From positions 9,668-73,667 of the forward strand of contig DAVZHW010000007.1 in the NCBI GenBank assembly GCA_052273625.1: a stretch of 64,000 nt of DNA, in the 5' to 3' direction. Of the stretch, positions 42,237 through 52,001 are shown one piece after another. Position numbers and translations under genes: made by a program. Every line of letters starts with the position of its first letter. Position 1 is the first letter of the stretch. The notes beneath the pieces were generated by a model that did not search any database, was not told where the DNA came from, and saw only the letters and a program-made list of their open reading frames with translations. The DNA comes from Fimenecus sp052273625. GTDB taxonomy: Bacteria > Bacillota > Clostridia > Oscillospirales > Acutalibacteraceae.

Positions 42237-44024
42237 TTAACCTATAAATCCATATTTTGCAAGTGTTTTGACGATTTTTTTACCCTTCGGAAGCATAATT
42301 ATATCTTCTTTTACTATTCCGTTTACCAAAAGCATGGAAACGAAGTAAACAATCACCGCAAAAACTACCGCAATCGCCGTAGCGAGTATGTTTGTGACAG
42401 AGTGGTCGCCCTTGTAAATCTCGGGTAAAATCGCATTGAAAATGCCAAAGCTTGTTCTTGCCGCAACACCGCAGAGCACACTGCAAACAATAGGTTTTAC
42501 GAACACCGACAAATAGTCTATTTTGACCTTTGCCGTTTTAATAAGCGCCACGAAATTTATCACGACGATTATGGTATAACATACAACCGTACCGACAACC
42601 GCACCGTTGATATTAAGCTGCGGAATACCGATAAAGATATAGTTCGTAATAACCTTTGCAACAGCGCCTATCGAAAGCGATATTACGGGAATTTTCGCCT
42701 TACCGAGAGCCTGAAGCATATTCGTCATAGGCTGTGAAAGTGAAATTAAGAATATCGTGTAGCCGTAAGCCGCCATAATCGGTGCGGCAATCGAAACAGC
42801 CTCGGCTGATTTTCCCGTTTCGTACATCATCTGCAAAATCGGATAAGCCAAAACGCCCATTCCGATACCCGCAGGAAGAGAGAACATCATTGTTACACGA
42901 AGCACCGACTCAACCGAGTTTTTAAGAGCCTTAGAGTCCTTTAACGCCCACGCCGCCGAAAGAGCCGGTATGGCGCTTACACCCAAAGTCATAGTAATTG
43001 ACGGAATAAGGTTCTTAAAGTCAAGTGACATTGTATATGCGCCGTAAAGATATTTCGGAATATCCTCGTCAAGCACGCTCGAAAGCGCAAGCTCAACGGA
43101 ATATAAATTTTTAATGTAATCGAGATTGCCCTCAATCATTGTCGCAAGCCTGTTTTGAATTGTCATTGAGTCAATGAGGTTTGTAACGCTGAAAACAAGC
43201 GAAGACGCAACAACCGGTACCGCAAGCCCGAAAAGAGCCTTTACTATTGTGCTTGAATCGGCAGGCTTCGGAGAAGCCGCAAGTTCAGCATGCGTTATTC
43301 CGTCGCCCTTTACCTTATGCAAAATCATCATATAAATCATACCGATAATCGTGCCTACGGTAACGCCGATTGCCGCCGCTGCCGCCGCATAAGGATAAAT
43401 AGCGCTTGAAAGCTCAGCCTGTGTGGTTACGGTTTTTCCGTAAACGGTAAGTCCCTGTTCAAATCTCGAATAGCCGTATGAAATTGAGAGCTTCGCACAC
43501 ACAAGACCGAAAACGACCTTTCCGACAGCCTCCCACACCTCCGACATAGCGGTGGGCGTCATATTTCTCATACCGTTGTAATAGCCCCTGTAAATAGACA
43601 TAATACAGCAGAAGAAAATTGACGGAGTAATCGCAAGTATGGCAGGAATAGCCTCTAAGCTCTTTGCGAGATAAGCGTAAGGATAAGCGAGCAAGAGCAA
43701 AAGCAATGTTCCGCAGATACCCGTTATCAAAAACAGCCTTGCCGACACCTTAAAGGTAAGCCTTACATCTCTATACCTTTTAAGTGCCATTTGCTGTGAC
43801 ACCATTTTCGATATTGCGACGGGCAAGCCTGCCATTGAAATGGTATATACGGGTATATAAAGGTTGTACGCCGAGTCAAAATATCCTCTTCCGACTGCGC
43901 CGACCATATTTGAAAGCGGTATTTTATAGAGAATACCGATAATTTTAACAATCAATGTTGCTCCTGCGAGCACCATTGCTCCGTTGAGAAGCGACTGACT
44001 TTTCCGCTTTGTATTGTTTGCCAA
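42237..44024 (-). CDS. SpoVB/YabM-like polysaccharide flippase (MOP superfamily)
   Basis: 595 aa with about 14 helices. TTG start at 44024 with GGGGTG upstream. NGAMVLAGATLIVKIIGILY and AVGRGYFDSAYNLY match the SpoVB/YabM/Ytg group, which flips lipid-linked wall or cortex precursors. Its position next to mazG, hup and rqcP equals yabM in Bacillus. The N-terminal MANNTKRKSQS is polar. Confidence 0.88.
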   Translation of the reverse strand: MANNTKRKSQSLLNGAMVLAGATLIVKIIGILYKIPLSNMVGAVGRGYFDSAYNLYIPVYTISMAGLPVAISKMVSQQMALKRYRDVRLTFKVSARLFLITGICGTLLLLLLAYPYAYLAKSLEAIPAILAITPSIFFCCIMSIYRGYYNGMRNMTPTAMSEVWEAVGKVVFGLVCAKLSISYGYSRFEQGLTVYGKTVTTQAELSSAIYPYAAAAAAIGVTVGTIIGMIYMMILHKVKGDGITHAELAASPKPADSSTIVKALFGLAVPVVASSLVFSVTNLIDSMTIQNRLATMIEGNLDYIKNLYSVELALSSVLDEDIPKYLYGAYTMSLDFKNLIPSITMTLGVSAIPALSAAWALKDSKALKNSVESVLRVTMMFSLPAGIGMGVLAYPILQMMYETGKSAEAVSIAAPIMAAYGYTIFLISLSQPMTNMLQALGKAKIPVISLSIGAVAKVITNYIFIGIPQLNINGAVVGTVVCYTIIVVINFVALIKTAKVKIDYLSVFVKPIVCSVLCGVAARTSFGIFNAILPEIYKGDHSVTNILATAIAVVFAVIVYFVSMLLVNGIVKEDIIMLPKGKKIVKTLAKYGFIG

Positions 44025-44062
44025 CTGAACACCCCATTCCGATAAGTTAAGGCAGATTACAT

Positions 44063-44091
44063 ATTATACCTTTATTTTAACATAAAGTAAA
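44063..44091 (-). promoter_or_regulatory. Promoter of the flippase-mazG-hup unit
   Basis: Minus strand TTTACT (44086-44091), 17-base spacer, TATAAT (44063-44068). It abuts the 3' end of the nucleoside kinase gene with no terminator between, so read-through from the recJ operon is possible. Confidence 0.8.
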
Positions 44092-44096
44092 GCAAA

Positions 44097-45020
44097 TCAG
44101 CCTATAAATTCACGCAAAAGAGAGTCCTCGGGGACAAGCGACAAATCAACGCTCTCAAATTGCTTCAAAGAATGTATGAGCTTTTTTGCAGAACGGGCGT
44201 ATTCTTCGCTCAAACTTGCACCCTCCAGCATTTCAAGAACGGTATTCTTGAAAAGACACGGCTCGCACATATGAATTGAGTTTATTCTCACATCTGCCAT
44301 ATCTTCATACGGGAACAAATATTTATCCTCGCCGTCACAAACGCTCTGCCAAAGGTCGTAGGTGTTTTCGACCGAGCTTGCTCTGAAATTATAATCTCTT
44401 ATAAGTCGCCTCATAAAGCGAAGGTTTCGTTTGTTGAGAACAATTCTTCCCTTTGCATCATAAATTCTCGAAGATACGCTTATATAAATTTTCATAAGCT
44501 TTAAGCCGTCAAGTCCGCTTGTGACAATCGGATTGAGTGCGTGAAGTCCCTCAACGATAACGGCGTCGTTCTTACCGAGCGTTATCTTTCGTGTGACATC
44601 TTTTCTTGAGCCTGTCGTAAAATCAAAGATAGGAAGCTCCGTTTCCTCGCCTGCCATAAGGCTTTTAAGGGTTTCGGAAATCAAATCAATATCAAGCGCA
44701 TAGACCGTTTCAAAGTCAGGGTTACCCTCTGCGTAGCCGGGAATATCGCACCTGTTTTTATAGAAATCATCAAGCGACACAACATAAGTTGTCATACCGA
44801 GCGAGGTAAAGGTCTCCGCTATTTTCTTTGCCGTCGTCGTCTTACCCGAAGCAGACGGACCTGCGAGCATTATAATTTTCCTGCCCAAATCGTCAAGAGC
44901 CTTCTCTGCGATATTATTTATAATATTCCTGTATCGAAGCTCAGCCCTTGCGACAAAAGCCTGCGGATTTTCCCTTGCCAGCTCGTTTATATATTCTATT
45001 CTGTTATTATTGTTTGACAT
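44097..45020 (-). CDS. Uridine-kinase-like nucleoside kinase
   Basis: 307 aa. ATG 45020 (MSNNNNRIEYIN) has CAGGTAAG upstream; an ATG at 45044 overlapping the hemZ stop is possible. The P-loop is GPSASGKT at residues 54-61 with a PRK/Udk-type core (VVSLDDFYKNR, IVEGLHALNP). It probably phosphorylates uridine or a related nucleoside. Clostridia relatives carry an extra N-terminal TGS part, which is absent here. Last gene of the recJ operon. Confidence 0.86.
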   Translation of the reverse strand: MSNNNNRIEYINELARENPQAFVARAELRYRNIINNIAEKALDDLGRKIIMLAGPSASGKTTTAKKIAETFTSLGMTTYVVSLDDFYKNRCDIPGYAEGNPDFETVYALDIDLISETLKSLMAGEETELPIFDFTTGSRKDVTRKITLGKNDAVIVEGLHALNPIVTSGLDGLKLMKIYISVSSRIYDAKGRIVLNKRNLRFMRRLIRDYNFRASSVENTYDLWQSVCDGEDKYLFPYEDMADVRINSIHMCEPCLFKNTVLEMLEGASLSEEYARSAKKLIHSLKQFESVDLSLVPEDSLLREFIG

Positions 45021-45040
45021 AGTGCTTACCTGCCCTTCGG

Positions 45041-46501
45041 TCATTTACAGCTATCGTAAAACTTAATAATTTCGTCTTTCCTTTTAACAATCTCCGCAAA
45101 GTCATCAATATATTCATACGGATATTTATAGTTGAATATTCTGCTTATTTTCTCACCGTTCGGCGCTTTCAATCTTGTAACACCGCCACCGCCCAATGCA
45201 AATACGGAATGACTTTCCTCCATCATAAAGATATTGTAAAGACATTCCTTATCGGGCTTTGAATAGCCTGTGTTTTCAAGGTTTCCGAGTGATTTTGCCT
45301 GTCGGTACATATAGTACGGGAAATATCCGTTGTCTGTCAATGTTGAATAGGCATAGTCGAGCATGCCGCCTGCAAGATTGCTCTTTTCGGTATCAACCTG
45401 TCCCGAAGTTGTTCCCATAACCGATGAACGCTTTAATGCGAGTGTGTGAACGGTTATGTTCTCCGCCGAGAAGCCCAAAGCTTTGTCAAGTGACGAGCAA
45501 AAGCCGTCTAAAGTATCATTCGGCAAGCCTGCAATCAAGTCTGCATTGATATTGTCAAAGCCCTCTTCTCTTGCAATATAAAATGCGTTTTCAGCCATCT
45601 GCGCCGTATGCTTTCTGCCGATGACCTCCAAAATTTTATCGTCAAAGGTCTGCGGATTTATGCTGATTCTTGAAACTCCGCCGTTTTTCATAACCTTGAA
45701 TTTTTCTCTTGTGAGCGTATCCGGTCTGCCCGCTTCGATTGTGTATTCACGAACGGTTGATAAATCGAAATTATCGGAAATTGCATCGATCACATATTTT
45801 AATTCGTCCGCTTCGAGCGTAGTTGGTGTGCCTCCGCCGTAATAAACGCTTTCAAGTCTTAAGCCGAGGCTTTTTGCGATTTTACCCGTTAGCTCAATTT
45901 CCTTTTTAAGACAATCGAGATAATCCGGCATAAGCTTTTTAATGAGCGAGCTTGTCATTGCGTGCGATACAAACGAGCAATAACTGCACCTCGTCGGGCA
46001 AAACGGAATTGAAACATAGAGGCTGAAAGACTCGGGCCTTGAAAGTGAAATGATTTTCTCCTCCGTGTTCGCAACGCTGTCTGCAAGAGCCGTCTTTTCT
46101 TTCGTGACAAGGTAATTGTTCATAAAAATTTCCTTGCCCTTTTCGCCGCCGTGAGCCGCCTTGAGATTTCTCAAAAGCTTTGAGGGACGAATCCCCGTGA
46201 GTATACCCCATTTAGGCGTATAGCCTGTAATTTTAACAAGCGCACGAAACATCATTTGCGCCATGAGAAGTTCGCCGTCGGAAACACCCGAAAGGCTGTT
46301 TTTTTCGCTGTAAAGCACGCTTCCCGCTTCGTCGGTAAAGACAACTCTGACCTCGCTGTCGGTAAACTCCGTAAGCAAAAGAGCCTCTCCGTCCTTGAAG
46401 CTGTCACCGATTACAACGGTAATTTTCTCATTCGGATAAAACACCCTTGTAAGCTTTTCCGCTTCGTATTGAAATTTATGATTTTTAATTCCGAGTATCA
46501 T
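45041..46501 (-). CDS. hemZ: HemZ-like radical SAM coproporphyrinogen oxidase
   Basis: 486 aa. Radical SAM ligands C168, C172 and C175 are in FCPTRCSYCSF. VYYGGGTPT and the long N-terminal domain (about 155 aa) are features of the HemZ family rather than HemN or HemW. Known members oxidise coproporphyrinogen III without oxygen, but many Clostridia lack the rest of the haem pathway, so the substrate here is uncertain. It overlaps the MBL gene stop (ATGA). Confidence 0.88.
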   Translation of the reverse strand: MILGIKNHKFQYEAEKLTRVFYPNEKITVVIGDSFKDGEALLLTEFTDSEVRVVFTDEAGSVLYSEKNSLSGVSDGELLMAQMMFRALVKITGYTPKWGILTGIRPSKLLRNLKAAHGGEKGKEIFMNNYLVTKEKTALADSVANTEEKIISLSRPESFSLYVSIPFCPTRCSYCSFVSHAMTSSLIKKLMPDYLDCLKKEIELTGKIAKSLGLRLESVYYGGGTPTTLEADELKYVIDAISDNFDLSTVREYTIEAGRPDTLTREKFKVMKNGGVSRISINPQTFDDKILEVIGRKHTAQMAENAFYIAREEGFDNINADLIAGLPNDTLDGFCSSLDKALGFSAENITVHTLALKRSSVMGTTSGQVDTEKSNLAGGMLDYAYSTLTDNGYFPYYMYRQAKSLGNLENTGYSKPDKECLYNIFMMEESHSVFALGGGGVTRLKAPNGEKISRIFNYKYPYEYIDDFAEIVKRKDEIIKFYDSCK

Positions 46502-47130
46502 ACAATTCTCCGCAAATATCTGTTGTGCGTTCGCTCATAGTCAAGCGTGGTTGAACGGTTGTGACCGGGATAAACTTTATAATCTCCGTCAAGCCCCGCT
46601 ATCTTTTTAAGTGATGAAATAAGCATAAAATCATCACCGCCGATAAGGTCTGTTCTGCCTGCCGTAAGTGAAAACAGAGTGTCGCCCGTAAAAATCGTTC
46701 TTTCGCTTTCGATTATATAGCAAGCTCCGCCGGGTGTATGACCCGGGGTGTGCATAACCTTGATTTTCGTCTCGCCGAGCATAATTTCATCGCCGTCCTG
46801 AAGCAATCTGTCTGCCGTAACGCTTTTCTGCTCACAGCCTCCCCATTCGGCAAGGCTTCTTTTCGGATTTGAAAGACATTCGGAATCGAGCTTATGTATC
46901 ATAACCTCGGCATTGGTGTATTCTTTCAAATCGTGTACACCTAAAATATGGTCAAAGTGTCCGTGCGTGAGCAGTATATATTTAACATTCTTGCCGTCAA
47001 GCTCTTTTTTAAGCGCCTCGTTAAAATCGCCTGCGTCAATGACGGCGCATTCATTTGTCGCAACGTCCGTTAAAATATATGTGTTTGCGCTGACAGGACC
47101 TAACGGGATTGATTTTACGGTAATTGCCAT
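46498..47130 (-). CDS. MBL-fold metallo-hydrolase
   Basis: 210 aa. Zinc motif T55-H-G-H-F-D-H61; other ligands are in HTPGHTPGG and GDTLF, with GHNRST near the C-terminus. It resembles glyoxalase II and YqgX-type hydrolases, usually in this exact position after dtd in Firmicutes. Substrate not known. Confidence 0.92.
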   Translation of the reverse strand: MAITVKSIPLGPVSANTYILTDVATNECAVIDAGDFNEALKKELDGKNVKYILLTHGHFDHILGVHDLKEYTNAEVMIHKLDSECLSNPKRSLAEWGGCEQKSVTADRLLQDGDEIMLGETKIKVMHTPGHTPGGACYIIESERTIFTGDTLFSLTAGRTDLIGGDDFMLISSLKKIAGLDGDYKVYPGHNRSTTLDYERTHNRYLRRIV

Positions 47131-47131
47131 T

Positions 47132-47587
47132 TTATTTTCTCCAAATCTCCGTATCGTAAAGTATTGTTACAGGGCCGTTGTTGAGAAGCGATACCTCCAT
47201 ATGCGCTCCGAACACGCCCTTTTCAACCTTACGCACTCCGTTTTCAAGAAGCTTCGAGCAGTAGTATTCATAGAGCCTGTCAGCCTCGTCGGGAGAAGCG
47301 GAATTTATAAACGACGGTCTGTTTCCTTTCCTGACATCGGCACAAAGGGTAAACTGCGATACCGCAAGCACCTCTCCGTCAATATCAAGGATAGACTTGT
47401 TCATCTTGTCGTCCTCGTCCGTGAAAATGCGAAGCGAAGCCGTCTTTTTCGCAAGAATTTCAGCGTCAGCCTCCGTGTCGCCGTCCATTACGCCGACAAG
47501 TATAAGATAGCCCTCTGAAATTTCACCGACGGTCTTTTCGTCAACGTCAACCCTTGCATTTTTAACTCTCTGAATTACTGCTTTCAT
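47132..47587 (-). CDS. dtd: D-aminoacyl-tRNA deacylase
   Basis: 151 aa. SQFTLCADVRKGNRPSF and the C-terminal NNGPVT motif are both present. It hydrolyses D-Tyr and related D-aminoacyl-tRNAs and Gly-tRNA(Ala). Opening MKAVIQRVKNARV is characteristic. Confidence 0.97.
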   Translation of the reverse strand: MKAVIQRVKNARVDVDEKTVGEISEGYLILVGVMDGDTEADAEILAKKTASLRIFTDEDDKMNKSILDIDGEVLAVSQFTLCADVRKGNRPSFINSASPDEADRLYEYYCSKLLENGVRKVEKGVFGAHMEVSLLNNGPVTILYDTEIWRK

Positions 47588-47602
47588 ATTTTTATTCCTT
47601 TA

Positions 47603-49804
47603 TTATATCGAATTTTGACGTTCAACCAAAAGAACGCCGTTTATTTTCTCAATCCTTGCAATTACATTCTTGAGGTGTTCGACATTGTTTACCGTGACGG
47701 TCATATTGATAAGCGACCTGCCGTCCTTTGCCTCTCTTGTCGAAAGGTCGTTAATGTTAACCCTCATAGCCGCAATCTGAATTGAAATATCAGCCATAAG
47801 TCCTATCCTTGAAAGTGCCGTTATCTGAAGCGCCGCACGGAATTCCTGCTTTGATGAATTGTTCCACGAAGCGTTTACCCATCTCTCCGGCTCGGATGCC
47901 TTTGAAATATCCTTCGGCACATTCGGGCAGTCCTTTTTGTGAATTGATATACCGTGGCCTCTTGTGATAAAGCCTATAATGCTGTCGCCCGGCAACGGAT
48001 TACAGCACTTTGAAAATTTGATGAGCATATCGTCAATACCCTCGACGGTAACGCCCTCTTTGTTTTGAGTGCGCTTTGTCGGAATGGGTTCAATTACCTT
48101 TTCCTCGTGCGGCTTGTAATTTTTATTGTAATCGTCCTTGATATACGGCATAAGTCGCATAACGGAAATTCCGCCGAAGCCTATCGAAGCGTATAAATCG
48201 TCAACGCTTGCACAGTGCTGATGATGAGCAAGGTTTTCGATAAATCTTGCATATTCCTCGTCGGTCAAACGAATATAGTTCTTCCTAAGCTCTCTTTCAA
48301 GCTCCGCCTTACCCTCGGCGATATTCTCGTCTCTGCGCTCATTCTTAAACCAAGAGCGTATCTTATTCCTTGCCGAGCTTGTCTTTGCGACCGAAAGCCA
48401 ATCCCTCGACGGACCCTTGTTCTGTTGCGGCGAGGTAAGAATTTCCACAATTTCGCCCGTCTTAACCACATAGTCAAGCGGAACAATTCTTCCGTCAACC
48501 TTTGCGCCTATCATTCTGTTTCCGACAGCGGTATGAATTGCATACGCAAAGTCGATAACGGTCGAGCCTACGGGTATGCTGATAACGTCGCCCTTAGGAG
48601 TAAACACAAACGCTTCCTCGGGTACAAGGTCTGATTTAATTGCCCTTACGATTTCACGAACGTCTCCCGTTTCCTGCTGCTCCTCAAGAAGCTGACGAAC
48701 CCACGCAAGACGCTCCTCCATATTTGACTTGCCCGAAATTCCGAGCTTGTATTTCCAATGCGCCGCAACACCGTATTCAGCCGTTCTGTGCATTTCCTTT
48801 GTTCTTATCTGCACCTCGAACGGAATACCCTCTTTACCGATTACCGTGGTATGAAGCGACTGATACATATTCGGCTTCGGCGTTGAAATATAGTCCTTAA
48901 ATCTGCCGGGAAGCGGAGTGAACATATCATGGATAACGCCCAGACAGTTGTAGCAGTCCGCAAGGTTATCTACGATAATTCTGATAGCATAAATATCGTA
49001 AATCTCGTTAAAGGACTTGTTCTGCATATACATTTTTCTGTAAATGCCGTGAACGGATTTAATTCTTGCGTCAATCCTTGCGTCACCGACGGTTTCGACA
49101 ATTCTGCTCTTGATTTTCTGCTTCGTGTTCTCAAGGAATTCCGTCCTTGACTCACTCGTTTCGGAAAGCTTTTTTTCAATATCCTCATACGCTATCGGGT
49201 CGAGGAAATGAATCGCCAAATCCTCAAGCTCCTCTTTTGCGGTTCGAATACCCAAGCGATGAGCTATCGGCGCATAAATTTCAAGCGTTTCAAGTGCAAT
49301 ATCACGTCTTTTCTGCGGCGCCATAAACTGAAGCGTACGCATATTGTGAAGTCTGTCCGCAAGCTTTATGATGATTACTCTTATATCGTGCGACATGGCA
49401 AGCAGCATTTTTCTGATATTCTCCGCCTGTTGCTCCTCTTTTGTCGAAAGCGGAACTCTGCCGAGCTTTGTAACGCCGTCAACAAGGCTTGCAATTTCCT
49501 TGCCGAACTCTCTTTCAAGCCCCACAAGCTCAATATCGGTGTCCTCAACCGTGTCGTGCAAAATCGCCGCCGCAACGGACTGTGCGTCCATTCCGAAGTC
49601 CAAAAGGATATTTGAAACAGCTATCGGATGGATAATATACGGCTGACCCGAATATCTCAGCTGTGCCTTGTGAGCGTCTGCGGCAAGTCGGTATGCCTTT
49701 TCAATGATTGCAAGCTCCTGCGCCGAGAACACAGCCTTACAACGGTCATAAAGCTCCTTATAAAGCTCATCCGGTGTCTTTTCTGTCGTTTTATTCTGTG
49801 TCAT
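47603..49804 (-). CDS. relA: Bifunctional (p)ppGpp synthetase/hydrolase
   Basis: 733 aa Rel. The HD hydrolase domain is N-terminal (AAILHDTVEDTD), then the synthetase domain (about residues 230-345), TGS (EAFVFTPKGDVISIPVG), helical region and ACT domain (ALSRIGLMADIS). HD motif residues are intact, so both activities are expected. It overlaps the recJ stop (ATGA). apt, often between recJ and relA in Firmicutes, is absent. Confidence 0.96.
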   Translation of the reverse strand: MTQNKTTEKTPDELYKELYDRCKAVFSAQELAIIEKAYRLAADAHKAQLRYSGQPYIIHPIAVSNILLDFGMDAQSVAAAILHDTVEDTDIELVGLEREFGKEIASLVDGVTKLGRVPLSTKEEQQAENIRKMLLAMSHDIRVIIIKLADRLHNMRTLQFMAPQKRRDIALETLEIYAPIAHRLGIRTAKEELEDLAIHFLDPIAYEDIEKKLSETSESRTEFLENTKQKIKSRIVETVGDARIDARIKSVHGIYRKMYMQNKSFNEIYDIYAIRIIVDNLADCYNCLGVIHDMFTPLPGRFKDYISTPKPNMYQSLHTTVIGKEGIPFEVQIRTKEMHRTAEYGVAAHWKYKLGISGKSNMEERLAWVRQLLEEQQETGDVREIVRAIKSDLVPEEAFVFTPKGDVISIPVGSTVIDFAYAIHTAVGNRMIGAKVDGRIVPLDYVVKTGEIVEILTSPQQNKGPSRDWLSVAKTSSARNKIRSWFKNERRDENIAEGKAELERELRKNYIRLTDEEYARFIENLAHHQHCASVDDLYASIGFGGISVMRLMPYIKDDYNKNYKPHEEKVIEPIPTKRTQNKEGVTVEGIDDMLIKFSKCCNPLPGDSIIGFITRGHGISIHKKDCPNVPKDISKASEPERWVNASWNNSSKQEFRAALQITALSRIGLMADISIQIAAMRVNINDLSTREAKDGRSLINMTVTVNNVEHLKNVIARIEKINGVLLVERQNSI

Positions 49805-51837
49805 ACGCTCATCTCCCCTTGTGTAAGTCTTTTAAGTATCGACGAGGAAGCAAGATCTACCCTTTCGGCAGCCTGTGAAAGACTGAGCCTTGAGGAATCG
49901 CCCTCTACAAGACCAAGCTCCTCTAAAACGTCCATTGTAACGAGCACCCTTCCCGCATATTTGCACGGGCATTTAGCTCTGTGGCAAAAAGCCTCGGTGT
50001 CACGAAGGACGGATTTTTTTGCCCTGAAAAATTTATAGCAGCTCGCAAAAAACGCTCTGTCGGGCGTTAAAAGCTTTAGCTCATTTTCGGTCAGGGCTGT
50101 GTTTTCCTTGAATTTTTCGTATATTCTGCGTGATGCGTTCAGCGTATCAAAATCCGTGTCCGCAAAGCCTATGTCCGCAATTCTGACAGACGGTCTTACT
50201 TCGCCCTTGTACTCGTTTTTATCGACCCTGAACGCTATATTTACAACGTCGCCCGCCTCATACTGAAAATCCTCCAAGGTCTGCGAAAACATAACCGCAG
50301 CGATTTCCCTTGCGTCCTTTTCGAAGCTTATGCGAAGATGCTTTCCCTCGCCTACGGGTCTTACCGATTTCAAAACGACATTTTTCATCAAGAAACATGG
50401 CTGCGGATTGCTTGCACCGAACGGCTCAAACATCGAAAGCACGTCAAGAAGCTCATTCGATATAAACGACGGGTTTATTTTAAGGTCAATTTTAAGCTCG
50501 GGATACGGCATCGAGGTCTTATACGCATACTCGCCGAGCTTTAGACGAAATTCATCTATTTTGCTTTTGTCAATTCCAAAGCCTGCGGCAAGAGTGTGTC
50601 CGCCGAAGTGTGTAAGCATATCGCCGACCGACGAAAGTGCGTCATAAATCGAAAAGCCCTCAATACTTCTGCATGAGCCCTTTCCCGTTTCACCGTCGGT
50701 TGAAATTACGATAGCGGGCTTTCCGTATTTTGTCACAAGCCTTGAAGCGACAATTCCGATTACTCCCTGATGCCAATTTTCGCCCGATACAACGATAATC
50801 GGTGCATATTTTATACGGTCGTCCGACTCGATTATTTCAATCGCCCTTGCGGAGGTCTCGCTCTCGATTGCCTGACGTTCCCTATTTGCCGAGTCAATCT
50901 CCTGCGCCATAGCCATTGCTTTTTCGGAATCATCGCATAAGAGCAATTCTACCGCCGTTTTTGCCGATTTCATTCTGCCTGCGGCGTTTATCCTCGGTGC
51001 TATTCCGAAAGCCACGGAATTTGCGTTAAACACTCTTTTATCCGTTCCCGAAACAGCCTTTAACGCCTCAATACCATAGCGGTGTGAATTTCTTATCTTA
51101 TCAATTCCCTTTTTAACGATTACCCTGTTTTCATCGATTACGGGAACAACGTCCGCCAACGTGCCGATAGCCGCAAGGTCGGAATATTGTTCATATATCG
51201 TGTCGCTGTCGCCCTCAAGAGCGCAAACGAGCTTGAAAACCACGCCGACGCCTGCGTATTCACGGAAATCGCATTCGCTGTCCGTGCGATGAGGATTTAC
51301 AACAGCAACAGCCTCGGGAAGAACATCGCCTACTTTATGGTGGTCTGTTATTACAACATCAACACCCAATTCATTTGCAAGCTTCACTTGCTCAACTGCC
51401 GAAATTCCGTTATCGACGGTTATAATGAGCTTTGTGCCGTTCTCGGCAAATTCCCTTACAGCCTGCGACGAAATTCCGTAGCCCTCCGATACTCTGTCGG
51501 GGATATAATAATCGACATCTGCGCCCTGCTCTCTCAAATACAGGTACAAAAGCGTTGTCGAGGTAACGCCGTCAGCGTCATAGTCGCCGAAAATTGTAAT
51601 TTTTTCGCCCGTATCGACAGCGCAGCCTATACGCTCGACTGCCTTATCCATATCGACAATTTCAAACGGGTCCCTGAAAAGCCCGTCGGCAAAAAGGAAG
51701 CTCTCAATTTCCTGCGAGTCTGTCATCTCCCTCGACGCAAGAAGCAAAGCCGCCAACGGCTCAAGGCTGAATTCCTCAGCAATCACCGCAGCAGAGTCCT
51801 TGTCGGTATTTGCAATTTTCCACCGATATTTAGACAA
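49801..51837 (-). CDS. recJ: Single-strand DNA exonuclease RecJ
   Basis: 678 aa from TTG 51837 (GGAGG upstream). DHH motifs: FGDYDADGVTSTT, ITDHHKVGDVLPE and THFGGHTLAAGFGID. The tail after residue 560 is a helical, HTH-like extension (SLSQAAERVDLASSSILKRL) beyond the core, as in the longer Firmicutes RecJ. It removes 5' single-stranded ends in repair and recombination. First gene of the operon. Confidence 0.95.
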   Translation of the reverse strand: MSKYRWKIANTDKDSAAVIAEEFSLEPLAALLLASREMTDSQEIESFLFADGLFRDPFEIVDMDKAVERIGCAVDTGEKITIFGDYDADGVTSTTLLYLYLREQGADVDYYIPDRVSEGYGISSQAVREFAENGTKLIITVDNGISAVEQVKLANELGVDVVITDHHKVGDVLPEAVAVVNPHRTDSECDFREYAGVGVVFKLVCALEGDSDTIYEQYSDLAAIGTLADVVPVIDENRVIVKKGIDKIRNSHRYGIEALKAVSGTDKRVFNANSVAFGIAPRINAAGRMKSAKTAVELLLCDDSEKAMAMAQEIDSANRERQAIESETSARAIEIIESDDRIKYAPIIVVSGENWHQGVIGIVASRLVTKYGKPAIVISTDGETGKGSCRSIEGFSIYDALSSVGDMLTHFGGHTLAAGFGIDKSKIDEFRLKLGEYAYKTSMPYPELKIDLKINPSFISNELLDVLSMFEPFGASNPQPCFLMKNVVLKSVRPVGEGKHLRISFEKDAREIAAVMFSQTLEDFQYEAGDVVNIAFRVDKNEYKGEVRPSVRIADIGFADTDFDTLNASRRIYEKFKENTALTENELKLLTPDRAFFASCYKFFRAKKSVLRDTEAFCHRAKCPCKYAGRVLVTMDVLEELGLVEGDSSRLSLSQAAERVDLASSSILKRLTQGEMSV

Positions 51838-51875
51838 GTCCTTACGCCTCCGAGAGATAATCTTTTAACCTTTTT

Positions 51876-51904
51876 ATTTTAACATTTTAATTATATTCTT
51901 TCAA
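51876..51904 (-). promoter_or_regulatory. Promoter of the recJ operon
   Basis: Minus strand TTGAAA (51899-51904), 17-base spacer, TAAAAT (51876-51881). Confidence 0.75.
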
Positions 51905-51929
51905 CATTATTTTGGGATTATTTTTTCAA

Positions 51930-51958
51930 TTGACACAAATGTCATTTAATAGTAAAAT
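51930..51958 (+). promoter_or_regulatory. Promoter of the capD-like gene
   Basis: TTGACA (51930-51935), 17-base spacer, TAAAAT (51953-51958); divergent from the recJ promoter. Confidence 0.88.
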
Positions 51959-52001
51959 GTTTTATATATGGGAAATTAGATTAAATTTAGGGGGAAGCAG
52001 C

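Noticed and set aside
51912..52001. Extended N-terminus of the capD-like protein from an ATG at 51912
   Set aside because: It runs over the -35/-10 boxes; the TTG at 52002 has a strong binding site.
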